Source: Granulicella mallensis MP5ACTX8 (GTDB lineage Bacteria; Acidobacteriota; Terriglobia; Terriglobales; Acidobacteriaceae). Taken from it: a stretch of 64,000 nucleotides of DNA. Below, in pieces: positions 41,078 through 49,879 of this stretch. Within the stretch, counting starts at the first letter, position 1. Each line of letters opens with the position of its first letter. The stretch is taken from positions 62,001-126,000 of the forward strand of contig NC_016631.1 in assembly GCF_000178955.2 (NCBI RefSeq), in the 5' to 3' direction. The translations under genes and the position numbers were made by a program. The notes under the pieces are model-generated. The model did not search any database and was not told where the DNA came from. It saw nothing but the letters and a program-made list of their open reading frames with translations.

Positions 41078-42664
41078 TCAGGTGGTCTCGTTCAGGTCGA
41101 GTTCGCGTTCCAGTCTTCGCAGTACCGAGTCGCTGATGCGTCCCTCATCGCGCAGATGGACCAGGATCTTTCTCTGTACCTTCAGCAGCTCCAGTACGAC
41201 CGCTTGCTGGCGTGCAAACTGCCTCGCATTCGTCCCGGTATCGCTGTGGCCCAGTACTGCGGCAAGACGCTCCCGATGGTGTTCGGCGAGGTCGTCATAG
41301 AGCCTCGCAAACTCCGGCAGATCATTTTCGCGAGCCTCTTCGATATGCTCCAGCGCTGTTTCCAGCATCAACCGTCGCGCCTCACCCTCTTCACGATCCG
41401 GTTCGCCGGCTCCGCCCAGTCCCAGTGCCCGGACGAGTGGCGGAAGCGTCAGCCCCTGCAGCACCAGCGTCACGAGAATCACGCTGAAGGTCAGAAAGAT
41501 AATCAGGTTCCGGCTGGGAAACGGCTGGCCGTTCTTCAGCGTCTCGGGAATAGAGAGCGCCGCTGCCAGCGAGACCACGCCGCGCATGCCGGTCCATCCT
41601 GTGACGAAGATCTGCTTTGCCGGAAGCATCGGCTCGTCTTGTTTCAGCAGCCGTCTGCGGATGAAATAGGCCAGGTACGCCCCAGGATAGATCCACAGGA
41701 GCCGTAGCGCGATGACCAGCGCGCTGACTGCTGCCGCATCGACCATCAGGGTTACTTTGCTATAGCTGTGCAGCCCTGCAAGGACAAACGGCAACTGCAG
41801 CCCAATCAGGACGAACACCAGTCCGTTCAGCACAAAGTCGATAGCGTTCCACAGAGCATAGGCCTGCAGTCGCACGCCCGGCGAAAAGAAGCTCGCACTC
41901 TTCCGGCTCAGGTAGAGGCCGCAGGCGACCACCGCGAGAACACCGGAGGCATGGGCCTCTTCCGCTGCGATATAGGACGCATAGGCCGTGACGACTCCGA
42001 GCGTCATTTCAATTGGCCCGTCGTCGATGTGCAGCTCAAACCAGTGCACTACCCAGCCCACGGCTACGCCGATTCCAATGCCCGCTACTACCAGATAGAT
42101 CAACCGCAGCGCCCCTGCGCCGAACGACGGAGTTGTGCCACTCACCACCATGGCTACGCCGAACTCCAGCGCCAGCAGGCCGGTGGCATCGTTGACCAGG
42201 CTCTCGCCCTCCAGGATGTCTGTGATCCGCTGCGGCAGTCCTACTCGTTTTGCAATGGACGTCGCGGCGATAGCGTCCGTGGGCGCGACGATCGCGCCTA
42301 GAACAAATCCCGTGCGCCAGTACAAAAGCGAGAACAGCCTCTCCCCAGCCAGCGCCACGCCGAGCACGGTAAAGCCGATGAGGCCGAACCCCATCAGAAA
42401 GATGGTCACGATGTTGTAGCGGAAATCGCGCCACGAGGTCTCCCAGGCGGCGTGAAACAGCAGCGGCGGCAGCACGGCGAGGAAGACCATGTCCGGGTTC
42501 AGGCTGATCTTCGGCAGGCCGGGGATAAAGCTGACCAGCAGCCCGGCGATGACCAGCACGATCGGATAGGCCACCTTCAACCTGCGGGCCAGATCGCCGA
42601 AGATCACCACAAAGAGCAGCAACAGCAGAAAGACTGTCTCTATCCCTCGTATTCCTTCGTGCAT
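41078..42664 (-). CDS. Na+/H+ antiporter, CPA1 family
   Basis: A 528-residue inner-membrane antiporter of the NhaP/TIGR00831 type that swaps Na+ or K+ for protons. About 12 helices span residues 1-420; the ion-site stretch ESLVNDATGLLALEF has the paired Asn-Asp typical of CPA1. A cytosolic tail of about 100 residues follows. The ATG at 42664 is preceded by GGAGGTCAC; the open frame further upstream has no such site. Confidence 0.88.
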   Translation of the reverse strand: MHEGIRGIETVFLLLLLFVVIFGDLARRLKVAYPIVLVIAGLLVSFIPGLPKISLNPDMVFLAVLPPLLFHAAWETSWRDFRYNIVTIFLMGFGLIGFTVLGVALAGERLFSLLYWRTGFVLGAIVAPTDAIAATSIAKRVGLPQRITDILEGESLVNDATGLLALEFGVAMVVSGTTPSFGAGALRLIYLVVAGIGIGVAVGWVVHWFELHIDDGPIEMTLGVVTAYASYIAAEEAHASGVLAVVACGLYLSRKSASFFSPGVRLQAYALWNAIDFVLNGLVFVLIGLQLPFVLAGLHSYSKVTLMVDAAAVSALVIALRLLWIYPGAYLAYFIRRRLLKQDEPMLPAKQIFVTGWTGMRGVVSLAAALSIPETLKNGQPFPSRNLIIFLTFSVILVTLVLQGLTLPPLVRALGLGGAGEPDREEGEARRLMLETALEHIEEARENDLPEFARLYDDLAEHHRERLAAVLGHSDTGTNARQFARQQAVVLELLKVQRKILVHLRDEGRISDSVLRRLERELDLNETT

Positions 42665-42763
42665 CGTGACCTCCGCGACGGACTGTCCTTTTGTCTTCAA
42701 CAGACAACGAAGCTGTGCGTTCCAGTATCTCCTGTTGTTGCCGTTGTTTGTTTTCGCCGTCAT

Positions 42764-42804
42764 TTGCAACTCCACTATTGCTTATGTATTCTCATTATTA
42801 TGAG
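42764..42804 (+). promoter_or_regulatory. candidate leaderless promoter and Fur/Zur-like dyad
   Basis: TTGCAA (42764-42769), 17 bp, TATTCT (42787-42792) would start RNA at about the ATG of the COG0523 gene, which has no ribosome-binding site. CTCAT-TATT-ATGAG (42791-42804) is an inverted repeat over the start, suitable for a repressor. Motif similarity to Fur-type boxes is weak. Confidence 0.4.
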
Positions 42805-44032
42805 TGGAACCGTGAAGACCCTCCCTACCACCGTGCTCTCCGGCTTCCTCGGCGCCGGCAAAACGACTCTGCTCAATCACGTGCTGAACAATCGCGCTGG
42901 AATGCGCGTTGCGGTAATCGTGAACGACATGAGCGAGATCAACATCGACTCGCAGCTGATCGCCCAGAGCGGTGCAGGTCTGAGCCGCACCGAAGAGAAG
43001 CTCGTCGAGATGACCAACGGCTGCATCTGCTGCACGCTGCGCGACGACCTGCTGCAGGAGGTCTCGCGCCTCGCGCGCGAAGGCCGCTTCGACTATCTCC
43101 TGATCGAGTCAACCGGTATCTCCGAGCCCCTCCCCGTGGCCGCGACGTTCACCTTCATCGACGAGACCGGCAAGTCGCTCTCCGAGGTGGCCAAGCTCGA
43201 CACGATGGTGACGGTGGTCGATGCCGCCAAGCTGTTGCAGGACATCCGCTCTATTGACGATCTTCGCGACCGTGACGTGGCCTTGAGCGAGGACGACGAG
43301 CGGTCGATCTCGGATCTGCTGATCGATCAGATCGAGTTCGCCAACGTGCTGGTCATCAACAAGACCGATCTTGTCAGCGAGGAAGAGCTGGCGCGGCTCG
43401 AAGCCATCCTTGAGCATCTGAACCCCGGCGCAGAGCAGATTCGTTCTGTGCGCGGCGAGGTTCCGCTCTACAGCATCCTGCACACCGGGCTCTTCGACAT
43501 GGACGAGGCCGAGAGCTCCGCCGGCTGGATTCGCGAGTTGAACAACCGCCACACGCCCGAGACCGAAGAGTACGGCATCGCAAGCTTCGTCTACCGCGCG
43601 CGCCGGCCGTTTCATCCCGAGCGTCTTGAGCAGCTGACCAACGGTGGCTTCCCCAATGTGCTCCGCGCCAAGGGCTTCCTCTGGCTCGCCTCCTGCAACG
43701 ACGACCTGATCCTCTTCTCGATCGCGGGCGCCACGCTTACGGTTGAGCCGCAGGCGCAGTGGCTCGCCGCGGGAGACCCCGACGAAGAGCATGATCCCGA
43801 TACCAAGGAGTACATCGGCAGGGTATGGGAGCCGGAGTTCGGCGACCGCCGGCAGGAGGTTGTCTTCATCGGCGCCGATATGGATCGCGCCGCCCTTGAA
43901 GCGCAGATGGATGCCGCGCTGCTTACGCCTGAAGAGATGGCTGGCGGCCCGCAGGCATGGAAAAAACTCAACGATCCGTTTGCGGAGATGTTCCGCGATC
44001 GCGAACCGGCTGAAACGCCCGTAGAGGCATAG
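42800..44032 (+). CDS. COG0523/CobW-family GTPase (zinc chaperone type)
   Basis: A 410-residue GTPase of the COG0523 group, many of which hand zinc to client enzymes when zinc is scarce. The P-loop is [10 protein letters not shown], the metal motif is [10 protein letters not shown] (CxCC) and the NKTD motif is INKTDLV. The CobW C-terminal domain is at about residues 260-390. It is followed by zinc-free copies of ribosomal proteins L28 and L33, a setting known from Zur regulons. It starts at ATG 42800 without a Shine-Dalgarno site. Confidence 0.9.
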   Translation: MSGTVKTLPTTVLSGFLGAGKTTLLNHVLNNRAGMRVAVIVNDMSEINIDSQLIAQSGAGLSRTEEKLVEMTNGCICCTLRDDLLQEVSRLAREGRFDYLLIESTGISEPLPVAATFTFIDETGKSLSEVAKLDTMVTVVDAAKLLQDIRSIDDLRDRDVALSEDDERSISDLLIDQIEFANVLVINKTDLVSEEELARLEAILEHLNPGAEQIRSVRGEVPLYSILHTGLFDMDEAESSAGWIRELNNRHTPETEEYGIASFVYRARRPFHPERLEQLTNGGFPNVLRAKGFLWLASCNDDLILFSIAGATLTVEPQAQWLAAGDPDEEHDPDTKEYIGRVWEPEFGDRRQEVVFIGADMDRAALEAQMDAALLTPEEMAGGPQAWKKLNDPFAEMFRDREPAETPVEA

Positions 44033-44042
44033 GAGAAGAAAC

Positions 44043-44270
44043 ATGGCAAAGGTATGTCCCATCACGGGCAAGCGAACGGTGACCGGTAATAACGTCTCGC
44101 ACGCCAACAACAAGACGCGCCGCCGCTGGGAGCCGAACCTGCAGCTGAAGCGCATCTGGATTCCCAGCGAGAACCGCTTCGTTCGCATGCGCGTCAGCGC
44201 CCGCGGAATCCGCACGATCCAGAAGCTCGGGATAGAAGCAGCGCTGCTGAAGGCAGCGAAGAGAGGTTAG
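44043..44270 (+). CDS. rpmB: 50S ribosomal protein L28, zinc-free form
   Basis: A 75-residue L28 with typical [20 protein letters not shown]. It has a single Cys and no CxxC pairs, so it does not need zinc. Ten bases after the COG0523 stop, and 2 bases before rpmG. Such a copy can replace the zinc-binding one when zinc is low. A zinc-binding paralog is expected elsewhere in the genome. Confidence 0.92.
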   Translation: MAKVCPITGKRTVTGNNVSHANNKTRRRWEPNLQLKRIWIPSENRFVRMRVSARGIRTIQKLGIEAALLKAAKRG

Positions 44271-44272
44271 CA

Positions 44273-44425
44273 ATGCGAACGATCATCAAGCTGGTCTCGA
44301 CCGCAGGCACGGGGCACTTCTACACGACGACCAAGAATCCCAAGCTGCAGACCGGGAAGTTAGAGCTGCGCAAGTACGATCCGGTGGTCCGGAAGCATGT
44401 TCCTTATAGGGAATCGAAAGCTTAG
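44273..44425 (+). CDS. rpmG: 50S ribosomal protein L33, zinc-free form
   Basis: A 50-residue L33 with [17 protein letters not shown] and ending [11 protein letters not shown]. No Cys is present, so this is the zinc-independent form. The start ATG lies 2 bp after the rpmB stop. Confidence 0.92.
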   Translation: MRTIIKLVSTAGTGHFYTTTKNPKLQTGKLELRKYDPVVRKHVPYRESKA

Positions 44426-44482
44426 GGGCGTCTCCTGCTGTAAGGAATCCGTTCAGCCGCATATCGTGTCAACTGCTACATA

Positions 44483-44731
44483 TCGCGCAAAGCGCGACAA
44501 CGCTGACGCTTTAGCGTCAGCGGACGGAGGGAGCCGTGGCCTTTAGGCCACGGAATTGAGACTTGGCAAAATGTGGCCTTTAGGCCCGGGCTCTCTTGCG
44601 GCTTCGCACAAAAGGCCCGGGGCTAAAGCCCAATTCCTGCTGACCTTTGATTCCGTGGCCTAAAGGCGATTGCCTCCCTTACCCTCCGTCCCGCGACGCT
44701 AAAGCGTCGCGGTGTGCGCTTCGCGCGATGA
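44483..44731. repeat. palindromic intergenic repeat, family D copy 1
   Basis: GCGCAAAGCGCG and GACGCTTTAGCGTC at the left, GGAGGGAGCCGTGGCCTTTAGG, then the inverted GTGGCCTAAAGGCGAT, CCTCCGTCCCGCGACGCTAAAGCGTCGCGG and CGCTTCGCGCG at the right. A related copy lies at 51551-51688. It fills most of the 393-bp gap after rpmG. Confidence 0.75.
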
Positions 44732-44818
44732 GAAACGTTGCCCTTAACGAAGCCACCACCAACGAAGCAACAAGAGCACTCCAAACAAATCCACAAATCT
44801 CCATCAGGTCCCCACCAC

Positions 44819-45478
44819 ATGCCCGTCAACCCACCGCCCAGGCAATATCTTTCGAACGCCATTCGAAAGCGTGGCAGCGCGCTCCTGCATCAGCAGTGCT
44901 GGCTCTGGGGACAGGACATCAAGCGTGCCGAAGGCAATCTGCTCCTGGCCCACGGCTTCGAACGCGCGCGTCCGCCGGATGGCGTCGCAGGCTCCAGCCA
45001 GTACACCCTCGCAGTAGCGGGCGATCTCAGTGTCAGGCTCTGGGGGTTCGGCATCTACTTCGGAGCGGGGATAGGAATCTTTCTGAACCGCTTTGAGTTC
45101 ATCCCCCGCGAAGCCCGAAGGTCCGACCTGTGGCAGGCACGGGAGATGAGCGCTCTTCCCAGAGCCAAAGATTTTTCCCTGCTCGCGCAGACGCTGCGAT
45201 GGATCGGAGCCTACGAGGCTTGGGTTCTCCGCACGCTGGGGCCGGAGCATCGAAAGGCATGCCTCGTCGGCTGGCCTGGTGCCGCTACGAGTCACTGCCT
45301 GATCGCCGAAGCCTGGAATGAGCTAGCTGCACAGGTCGAGAGATCACAGCCCATTCCAGGCGCCGCGGGTTGCCGCATCGCGCCTGCCAAGGCGCGGCTT
45401 ACTTACAATCCGCACACACCCCGTAAAGAAAGAACTCATGGCCGGTCACGCGGAAGCCGCGCGGCAGCTTCGGTTTAA
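44819..45478 (+). CDS. conserved hypothetical protein overlapping the Fur-family gene
   Basis: A 219-residue soluble protein rich in Trp and Arg (WLWGQDIKRAEGN, LRWIGAYEAWVLRTLG). I do not recognise it. The last 27 codons lie antisense to the end of the Fur-family gene, so the true C-terminus may be shorter through frameshift or mis-annotation. ATG at 44819; no strong ribosome-binding site. Confidence 0.5.
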   Translation: MPVNPPPRQYLSNAIRKRGSALLHQQCWLWGQDIKRAEGNLLLAHGFERARPPDGVAGSSQYTLAVAGDLSVRLWGFGIYFGAGIGIFLNRFEFIPREARRSDLWQAREMSALPRAKDFSLLAQTLRWIGAYEAWVLRTLGPEHRKACLVGWPGAATSHCLIAEAWNELAAQVERSQPIPGAAGCRIAPAKARLTYNPHTPRKERTHGRSRGSRAAASV

Positions 45479-45776
45479 CCGGCACGCCACAGCCCTGCAT
45501 CTCGAACACCTTGCCGCACTCGTTGCAATGGAAGTGATGGTGGTGTTCCTTGCCGGCGACTTCATAGCGCGTTGACTCCCCAGGAATCTCCACCGGCGTG
45601 AGCCACTTGTCTTCCACCAGCGAACCGATGTTGCGATACACCGTAGCAATGCTGATGCCTTCGACCTCTTTTTGAGCATAAGAGAGCGTCTCGTCCGGCG
45701 AGAGGGGGCGGTCCGCATTAATGAAGGCCGCTCGAATCGCATCTTTTTGACGTGTTTTACGTGACTGTATAGGCAT
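45399..45776 (-). CDS. Fur-family metal regulator, candidate Zur
   Basis: A 125-residue Fur/Zur/PerR-type repressor. The helix-turn-helix is about residues 35-60 (DETLSYAQKEVEGISIATVYRNIGSL). The EHHHHFHC segment holds the regulatory metal site, and CNECGK and CADCK form the structural Cys4 zinc site. Subtype cannot be fixed from sequence, but COG0523/L28/L33 lie 1 kb away, which favours Zur. GGAGGAGAG precedes the ATG. Confidence 0.85.
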   Translation of the reverse strand: MPIQSRKTRQKDAIRAAFINADRPLSPDETLSYAQKEVEGISIATVYRNIGSLVEDKWLTPVEIPGESTRYEVAGKEHHHHFHCNECGKVFEMQGCGVPVKPKLPRGFRVTGHEFFLYGVCADCK

Positions 45777-45876
45777 GACTCTCTCTCCTCCACTGAATTC
45801 AATTGGAGTGTTTCACCAGCTGATCGCGGTATAGCTGGTTCTATATTAACGCGAATCGACTCGCGGCTGGCCTCTC

Positions 45877-46719
45877 TTACTTTTCTTTCTGCCTTGGGGC
45901 ATTCAACTCGATCTCGAAGATGTGCGGCCAAAGCTTGCCGGTGAGGAAGAGATGGTTGGTCTTCGCGTCATACGCAATGCCGTTCAACACCGCCTCCGGA
46001 TCGGTCCTTTGATCGGGCGGCAGCAGCATGCTGAGATCGAGCCAGCCAACGACCTTTCCCGTCTGTGGTGAGATGCGGATGATGCGATCGGAGTGCCAGA
46101 TATTCGCGAAGATCTCTCCGTGGATGTACTCCAGTTCATTCACGTTCTGAACGGGGACTCCGTTCTCCGTTACCTTCAAACGGCGAGTCTCTCGGAACGT
46201 GTGAGGATCGAAAAATCGCAGCGTGGGAGATCCATCGCTTCGTATAAGGCTCGTTCCATCCTGCGTCAGCCCCCATCCTTCGCCGTCGTAGTGAAAGGTG
46301 CGCAGCAGATGGAAGTTGGAGCGGTCATACACAAAGCCGGTCTGGGTCTGCCAGGTCAGTTGGATCACCTCGTTCTGCCAGACCGTAATCCCTTCGCCAA
46401 AGTAGGTGTCCGCAATATTGAGATTCCGCGTGATCGCGCCCGTCTTCGGATCGATGGCCCGCAGCGTGGAATGGCCCTTCAGGCCCGTGCTCTCGTACAG
46501 CGTGCCGTCCGCGTAGACGAACCCCTCGGTGAAGGCCCGCGGATCGTGCGGATAGACGTGGATGATGTGGAAGCTGTCCGCCTTCGTGGGAGCATCCGCT
46601 GGGAAAGCGTGCATCCGTGCGCAGGAAAGAAAGACAAGTTCGAGGGCTGCCAACCGCCGCCAAGCCCATCTCTTATGTTGGCGAGGCCTGCTGGAATCAG
46701 TGTGCTGCTTTGGTATCAC
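45877..46719 (-). CDS. glutaminyl-peptide cyclotransferase
   Basis: A 280-residue protein of the glutamine cyclotransferase family (plant QC-like beta-propeller) that makes pyroglutamate at protein N-termini. YPHDPRAFTEGFVYADGTLYEST is the typical opening, and TYFGEGITVW, NELEYIHGEIFANIW and VLNGIAYDAKTNHLFLTGKLW follow. A membrane or signal segment lies near residues 20-38. The start is GTG at 46719 inside the last codons of lgt; GGAG is nine bases upstream. Confidence 0.85.
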   Translation of the reverse strand: MIPKQHTDSSRPRQHKRWAWRRLAALELVFLSCARMHAFPADAPTKADSFHIIHVYPHDPRAFTEGFVYADGTLYESTGLKGHSTLRAIDPKTGAITRNLNIADTYFGEGITVWQNEVIQLTWQTQTGFVYDRSNFHLLRTFHYDGEGWGLTQDGTSLIRSDGSPTLRFFDPHTFRETRRLKVTENGVPVQNVNELEYIHGEIFANIWHSDRIIRISPQTGKVVGWLDLSMLLPPDQRTDPEAVLNGIAYDAKTNHLFLTGKLWPHIFEIELNAPRQKEK

Positions 46720-47581
46720 GTTCAGTGCTCCAGGCGTCCGGGGAATCTTGTGCGGTCCTGCGGGCGCGCCATACTGCGAGCGCGATTCCGGCCACGATCA
46801 TGGGGATCGTCAGCAACTGGCCCTTGCTCATCCAGCCCCAGAATACAGGCTGGCCCGCATCCGGCTCGCGCCAGAACTCGTCGATAAAACGGCCGATGCC
46901 ATACAGCGCACACACCGCACTGGTCGTGAATCCCGGCCGTGGATGGCTGCGATAGATCCACCGCGCCAGCAGAAACAGCAGCAGGCCTTCGATCGCCGCG
47001 GCATAGAGCTGGCTGGGGTGGCGAGGCACCTCCATGCCATTGACCAGCGGCGATCGCGGAAAGATGACAGCCCACGGAACAGTCGTCGGACGTCCCCACA
47101 GCTCGCCGTTGATGAAGTTGGCGATCCGTCCCAGGCCGATCGCCAGCGGACCGGCAACGACGGCAGCATCCAGAAAGAGCCATGGATTGAGCTTCCGTTG
47201 CCAGGCAAAGATACAGATCCCCAGCACCATGCCGAGGATGCCGCCATGGCTGGACATGCCGCCGTTCCAGACGGCGAAGACCTCCAGGGGATGATGGCTG
47301 ATCTCGTGAAAGTCGTAGAAGAGGCAGTAGCCCAGCCTGCCGCCGACGAGCAGCCCGGCCGCCCCATAGATAATCAGCGTGTCGACCTGGTGGAGCGAAA
47401 CCGGAAGCCGTCCTTGGCGCGACCACCTCGAAAAAAGATACGCGGTAAGCAGAATTCCCAGGGCGTAGGCGATGCCATACCAGCGAATCCCAAGGCCACC
47501 CGAAAAGTGAATGATCCAGGGATCGAGATTGTCGACCCAGTACTGTCGTGGAGCGGCCATGGCGAGGGAAGAAAGACTCAT
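46697..47581 (-). CDS. lgt: prolipoprotein diacylglyceryl transferase
   Basis: A 294-residue inner-membrane enzyme that adds diacylglycerol to the lipobox Cys of lipoprotein precursors. Seven membrane helices are predicted. The signature GRIANFINGELWGRPT is complete, and GLGIRWYG and SHGGILG are present. It overlaps the start of the glutaminyl cyclase gene downstream. Confidence 0.95.
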   Translation of the reverse strand: MSLSSLAMAAPRQYWVDNLDPWIIHFSGGLGIRWYGIAYALGILLTAYLFSRWSRQGRLPVSLHQVDTLIIYGAAGLLVGGRLGYCLFYDFHEISHHPLEVFAVWNGGMSSHGGILGMVLGICIFAWQRKLNPWLFLDAAVVAGPLAIGLGRIANFINGELWGRPTTVPWAVIFPRSPLVNGMEVPRHPSQLYAAAIEGLLLFLLARWIYRSHPRPGFTTSAVCALYGIGRFIDEFWREPDAGQPVFWGWMSKGQLLTIPMIVAGIALAVWRARRTAQDSPDAWSTERDTKAAH

Positions 47582-47736
47582 CGAACAGGCCAGCCGAGTG
47601 CTTGCGCCGGAGTCGCGAGGGAGAAGTACAGCATGCCGGGAGTCGCCGCCGCGCCTGCGAACCTTTGCGAAAACGTGCGTCTAACGGTCGAAGACCTCAT
47701 TCCAGCATCTTCCACCGGGAAGCAGGATATGTCAAT

Positions 47737-47756
47737 GCGAATGAATTCTCATTTGC
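47737..47756. promoter_or_regulatory. Fur-box-like palindrome
   Basis: GCGAATGA-ATTC-TCATTTGC is an imperfect inverted repeat whose right half ATTCTCATTTGC resembles a Fur box arm. It lies between lgt and the divergent phospholipase gene and could control either. The remaining 312-bp gap has no gene. Confidence 0.4.
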
Positions 47757-47893
47757 GTAAAGGCTGAAGAAGAGGCATGCTCCAGCGGCATTCCTGTTTC
47801 TATGGCGTTGATCTCGCCACCGTATAATCACGTTCTACCTTGAGAGCGGCAGGGCAGCAGACGCAGGGCTCCGAGGACGGGAGGAATGAATAG

Positions 47894-49507
47894 GTGAAGT
47901 CGTTGCATCGTGGAGTGGCAGCTGTTTTGGTAGGGCTTCTGGGATCTGGACCCATGTACGGGGCTGAAACGGTGCAGCCGAAGGATGCAATTCGGCACGT
48001 CGTCGTTATCTTTCAGGAAAACGTCTCCTTCGATCATTACTTCGCCACCTATCCTCATGCGTTGAACTCGCCGGGCGATCCCCAGTTCACGGCCCTGCCG
48101 GGAACCCCCAGGGTCGATGGCCTGACCGGCGATCTGCTGAGCAACAATCCGAACTCCCTGAACGAGCAGAATGGGCCGGGCAAGTCGAACCCCTTCCGTC
48201 TGCGGCACGACCAGGCCATCACGGCCGACCAGGACCACAACTACCAGGCCGAGCAGCTCGCCTATGACAACGGCAAGATGGACCTCTTTCCGAAGTCTGT
48301 CGGCAGCGCGGACGGCCCGCGTGTCCCCGGAGAAAAAGCGGGCGTGCCCTCCACCACCGGCCTGACGATGGGCTACTATGACGGCAATACCGTGACGGCG
48401 TACTGGAACTACGCGCAGCACTTCGCCATGAGCGACCGTCAGTTCGACACGAACTTTGGGCCGTCGACGCCGGGTGCGATCAACCTCATCTCAGGCCAGA
48501 CGAACGGCGTGGTCAATGACCAGAACGCTGGCGGCGGCATCGTGCCGGACGGCAATGGCGGCTTCACCCTGATTGCCGACCCTCAGCCTTCGGGCGATGT
48601 CTGCTCCAGCACCTCCGATGCGCTGGTCCACATGACGGGCCGCAACGTCGGTGACATGTTGACGGAGTCGAAGATCTCCTGGGGCTTCTTTCAGGGCGGC
48701 TTCGATCTTACGGCTGTGAACTCGAATGGAACCACGGGCTGCCGTCGCAGCTCCGCCGCCGTGTCGGGCGCGCAGAAGCGGGACTATGTGCCGCACCACC
48801 AGCCGTTCCAGTACTACAAGTCGACGGCCAACCCCGAGCATGTTCGTCCCAAGTCCACGAAGACGATCGGCACCAACGACGATGGCGCGGCGAACCACCA
48901 GTACGATACGCATGACTTCGTCGACGCTCTCAAGTCCGGCAACTTTCCCGCGGTGAGCTTCCTGAAGGCTCCCGCCTATCAGGACGGCCACGCCGGCTAC
49001 TCCGACCCGCTGGACGAGCAGAAGTTCGTGGTGGAGATGATCAACCTGATCCAGCAGCAGCCGGACTGGGACCATACGGTGGTCATCATCGCCTATGACG
49101 ACTCAGACGGATGGTATGACCACGTCATGGGTCCGATCGCGAACGGCTCAGCGACGAAGGTGGACCAGCTAACCGGTCCCGGCAAGTGCGGCAACGGCGA
49201 GACGGCGCTGGCTGGCGTTGATTCGGCGACAAAGCACGCGCAGGGTCGTTGCGGCTTTGGTCCGCGTCTGCCCTTGCTGGTGATCTCCCCCTGGGCGAAG
49301 CCGAACTACGTGGACCACACGATCACGGACCAGACCTCGGTTCTGCGCTTCATTGAAGACTCGTTCCTGGCTGGCAAGCGGGTTGGCGGCGGCTCGTTCG
49401 ACGCCCAGGCAGGCGGGCTGAACGGCATGCTGGACTTCAGCAGGAAGAAGCCGCAGAACGCGAAGCGAGTTCTCCTGGACCCGGAGACGGGACTGGTCGC
49501 AAAGTAA
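47894..49507 (+). CDS. secreted phosphoesterase, phospholipase C / acid phosphatase family
   Basis: A 537-residue secreted enzyme of the bacterial phospholipase C/acid phosphatase group (PF04185). Signal peptide ends near GPMYGA. VVVIFQENVSFDHYFATYP is the conserved metal and nucleophile region, and TVVIIAYDDSDGWYDHV and PLLVISPWAKPNYVDHT the distal metal ligands. The start is GTG at 47894 behind GGAGG. It may hydrolyse phospholipids or phosphate esters to obtain phosphate. Confidence 0.88.
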   Translation: MKSLHRGVAAVLVGLLGSGPMYGAETVQPKDAIRHVVVIFQENVSFDHYFATYPHALNSPGDPQFTALPGTPRVDGLTGDLLSNNPNSLNEQNGPGKSNPFRLRHDQAITADQDHNYQAEQLAYDNGKMDLFPKSVGSADGPRVPGEKAGVPSTTGLTMGYYDGNTVTAYWNYAQHFAMSDRQFDTNFGPSTPGAINLISGQTNGVVNDQNAGGGIVPDGNGGFTLIADPQPSGDVCSSTSDALVHMTGRNVGDMLTESKISWGFFQGGFDLTAVNSNGTTGCRRSSAAVSGAQKRDYVPHHQPFQYYKSTANPEHVRPKSTKTIGTNDDGAANHQYDTHDFVDALKSGNFPAVSFLKAPAYQDGHAGYSDPLDEQKFVVEMINLIQQQPDWDHTVVIIAYDDSDGWYDHVMGPIANGSATKVDQLTGPGKCGNGETALAGVDSATKHAQGRCGFGPRLPLLVISPWAKPNYVDHTITDQTSVLRFIEDSFLAGKRVGGGSFDAQAGGLNGMLDFSRKKPQNAKRVLLDPETGLVAK

Positions 49508-49516
49508 GCCTGATCG

Positions 49517-49832
49517 GTTTTTGCCTTTCTTGCTTGTCCTTGTTTTTCTTGCTTGTCATTCCCGAAGGGAATCTGCTTCCCGCCGGTATAGCCCAAACAG
49601 TCTTGCGAGGCAAGCACATCAGTCGTTGCAGTTGTCTTTGCCTCTCTGGTTTGTCATTCCGAGCGCAGCGAGCGAACCTGCTTTCTCCCGTTTTTTGCCA
49701 GTGCCGTCACACACGATAGGCATTAGCCCAAACTAGACATGGTCTATCTGGGTGCTACGCACGAAGAACGGGAGGAAGCAGGTTCACTCGCTACGCTCGG
49801 AATGACAACAAGAAAAGCAAAAACAACGGCAA
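49517..49832. repeat. composite family B element, copy 8
   Basis: A half element (TTTCTTGCTTGTCATTCCCG) is joined to a full copy (TTTGTCATTCCGAGC to GGAATGACAACAAGAAAAGC). The full copy has the inner arms CTGCTTTCTCCCG and CGGGAGGAAGCAGG. It fills the gap to the multicopper oxidase. Confidence 0.8.
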
Positions 49833-49879
49833 AGACCATCGCATTGGCTCAGCCGAGCCGCTCTACTAATCTGTAAGAG

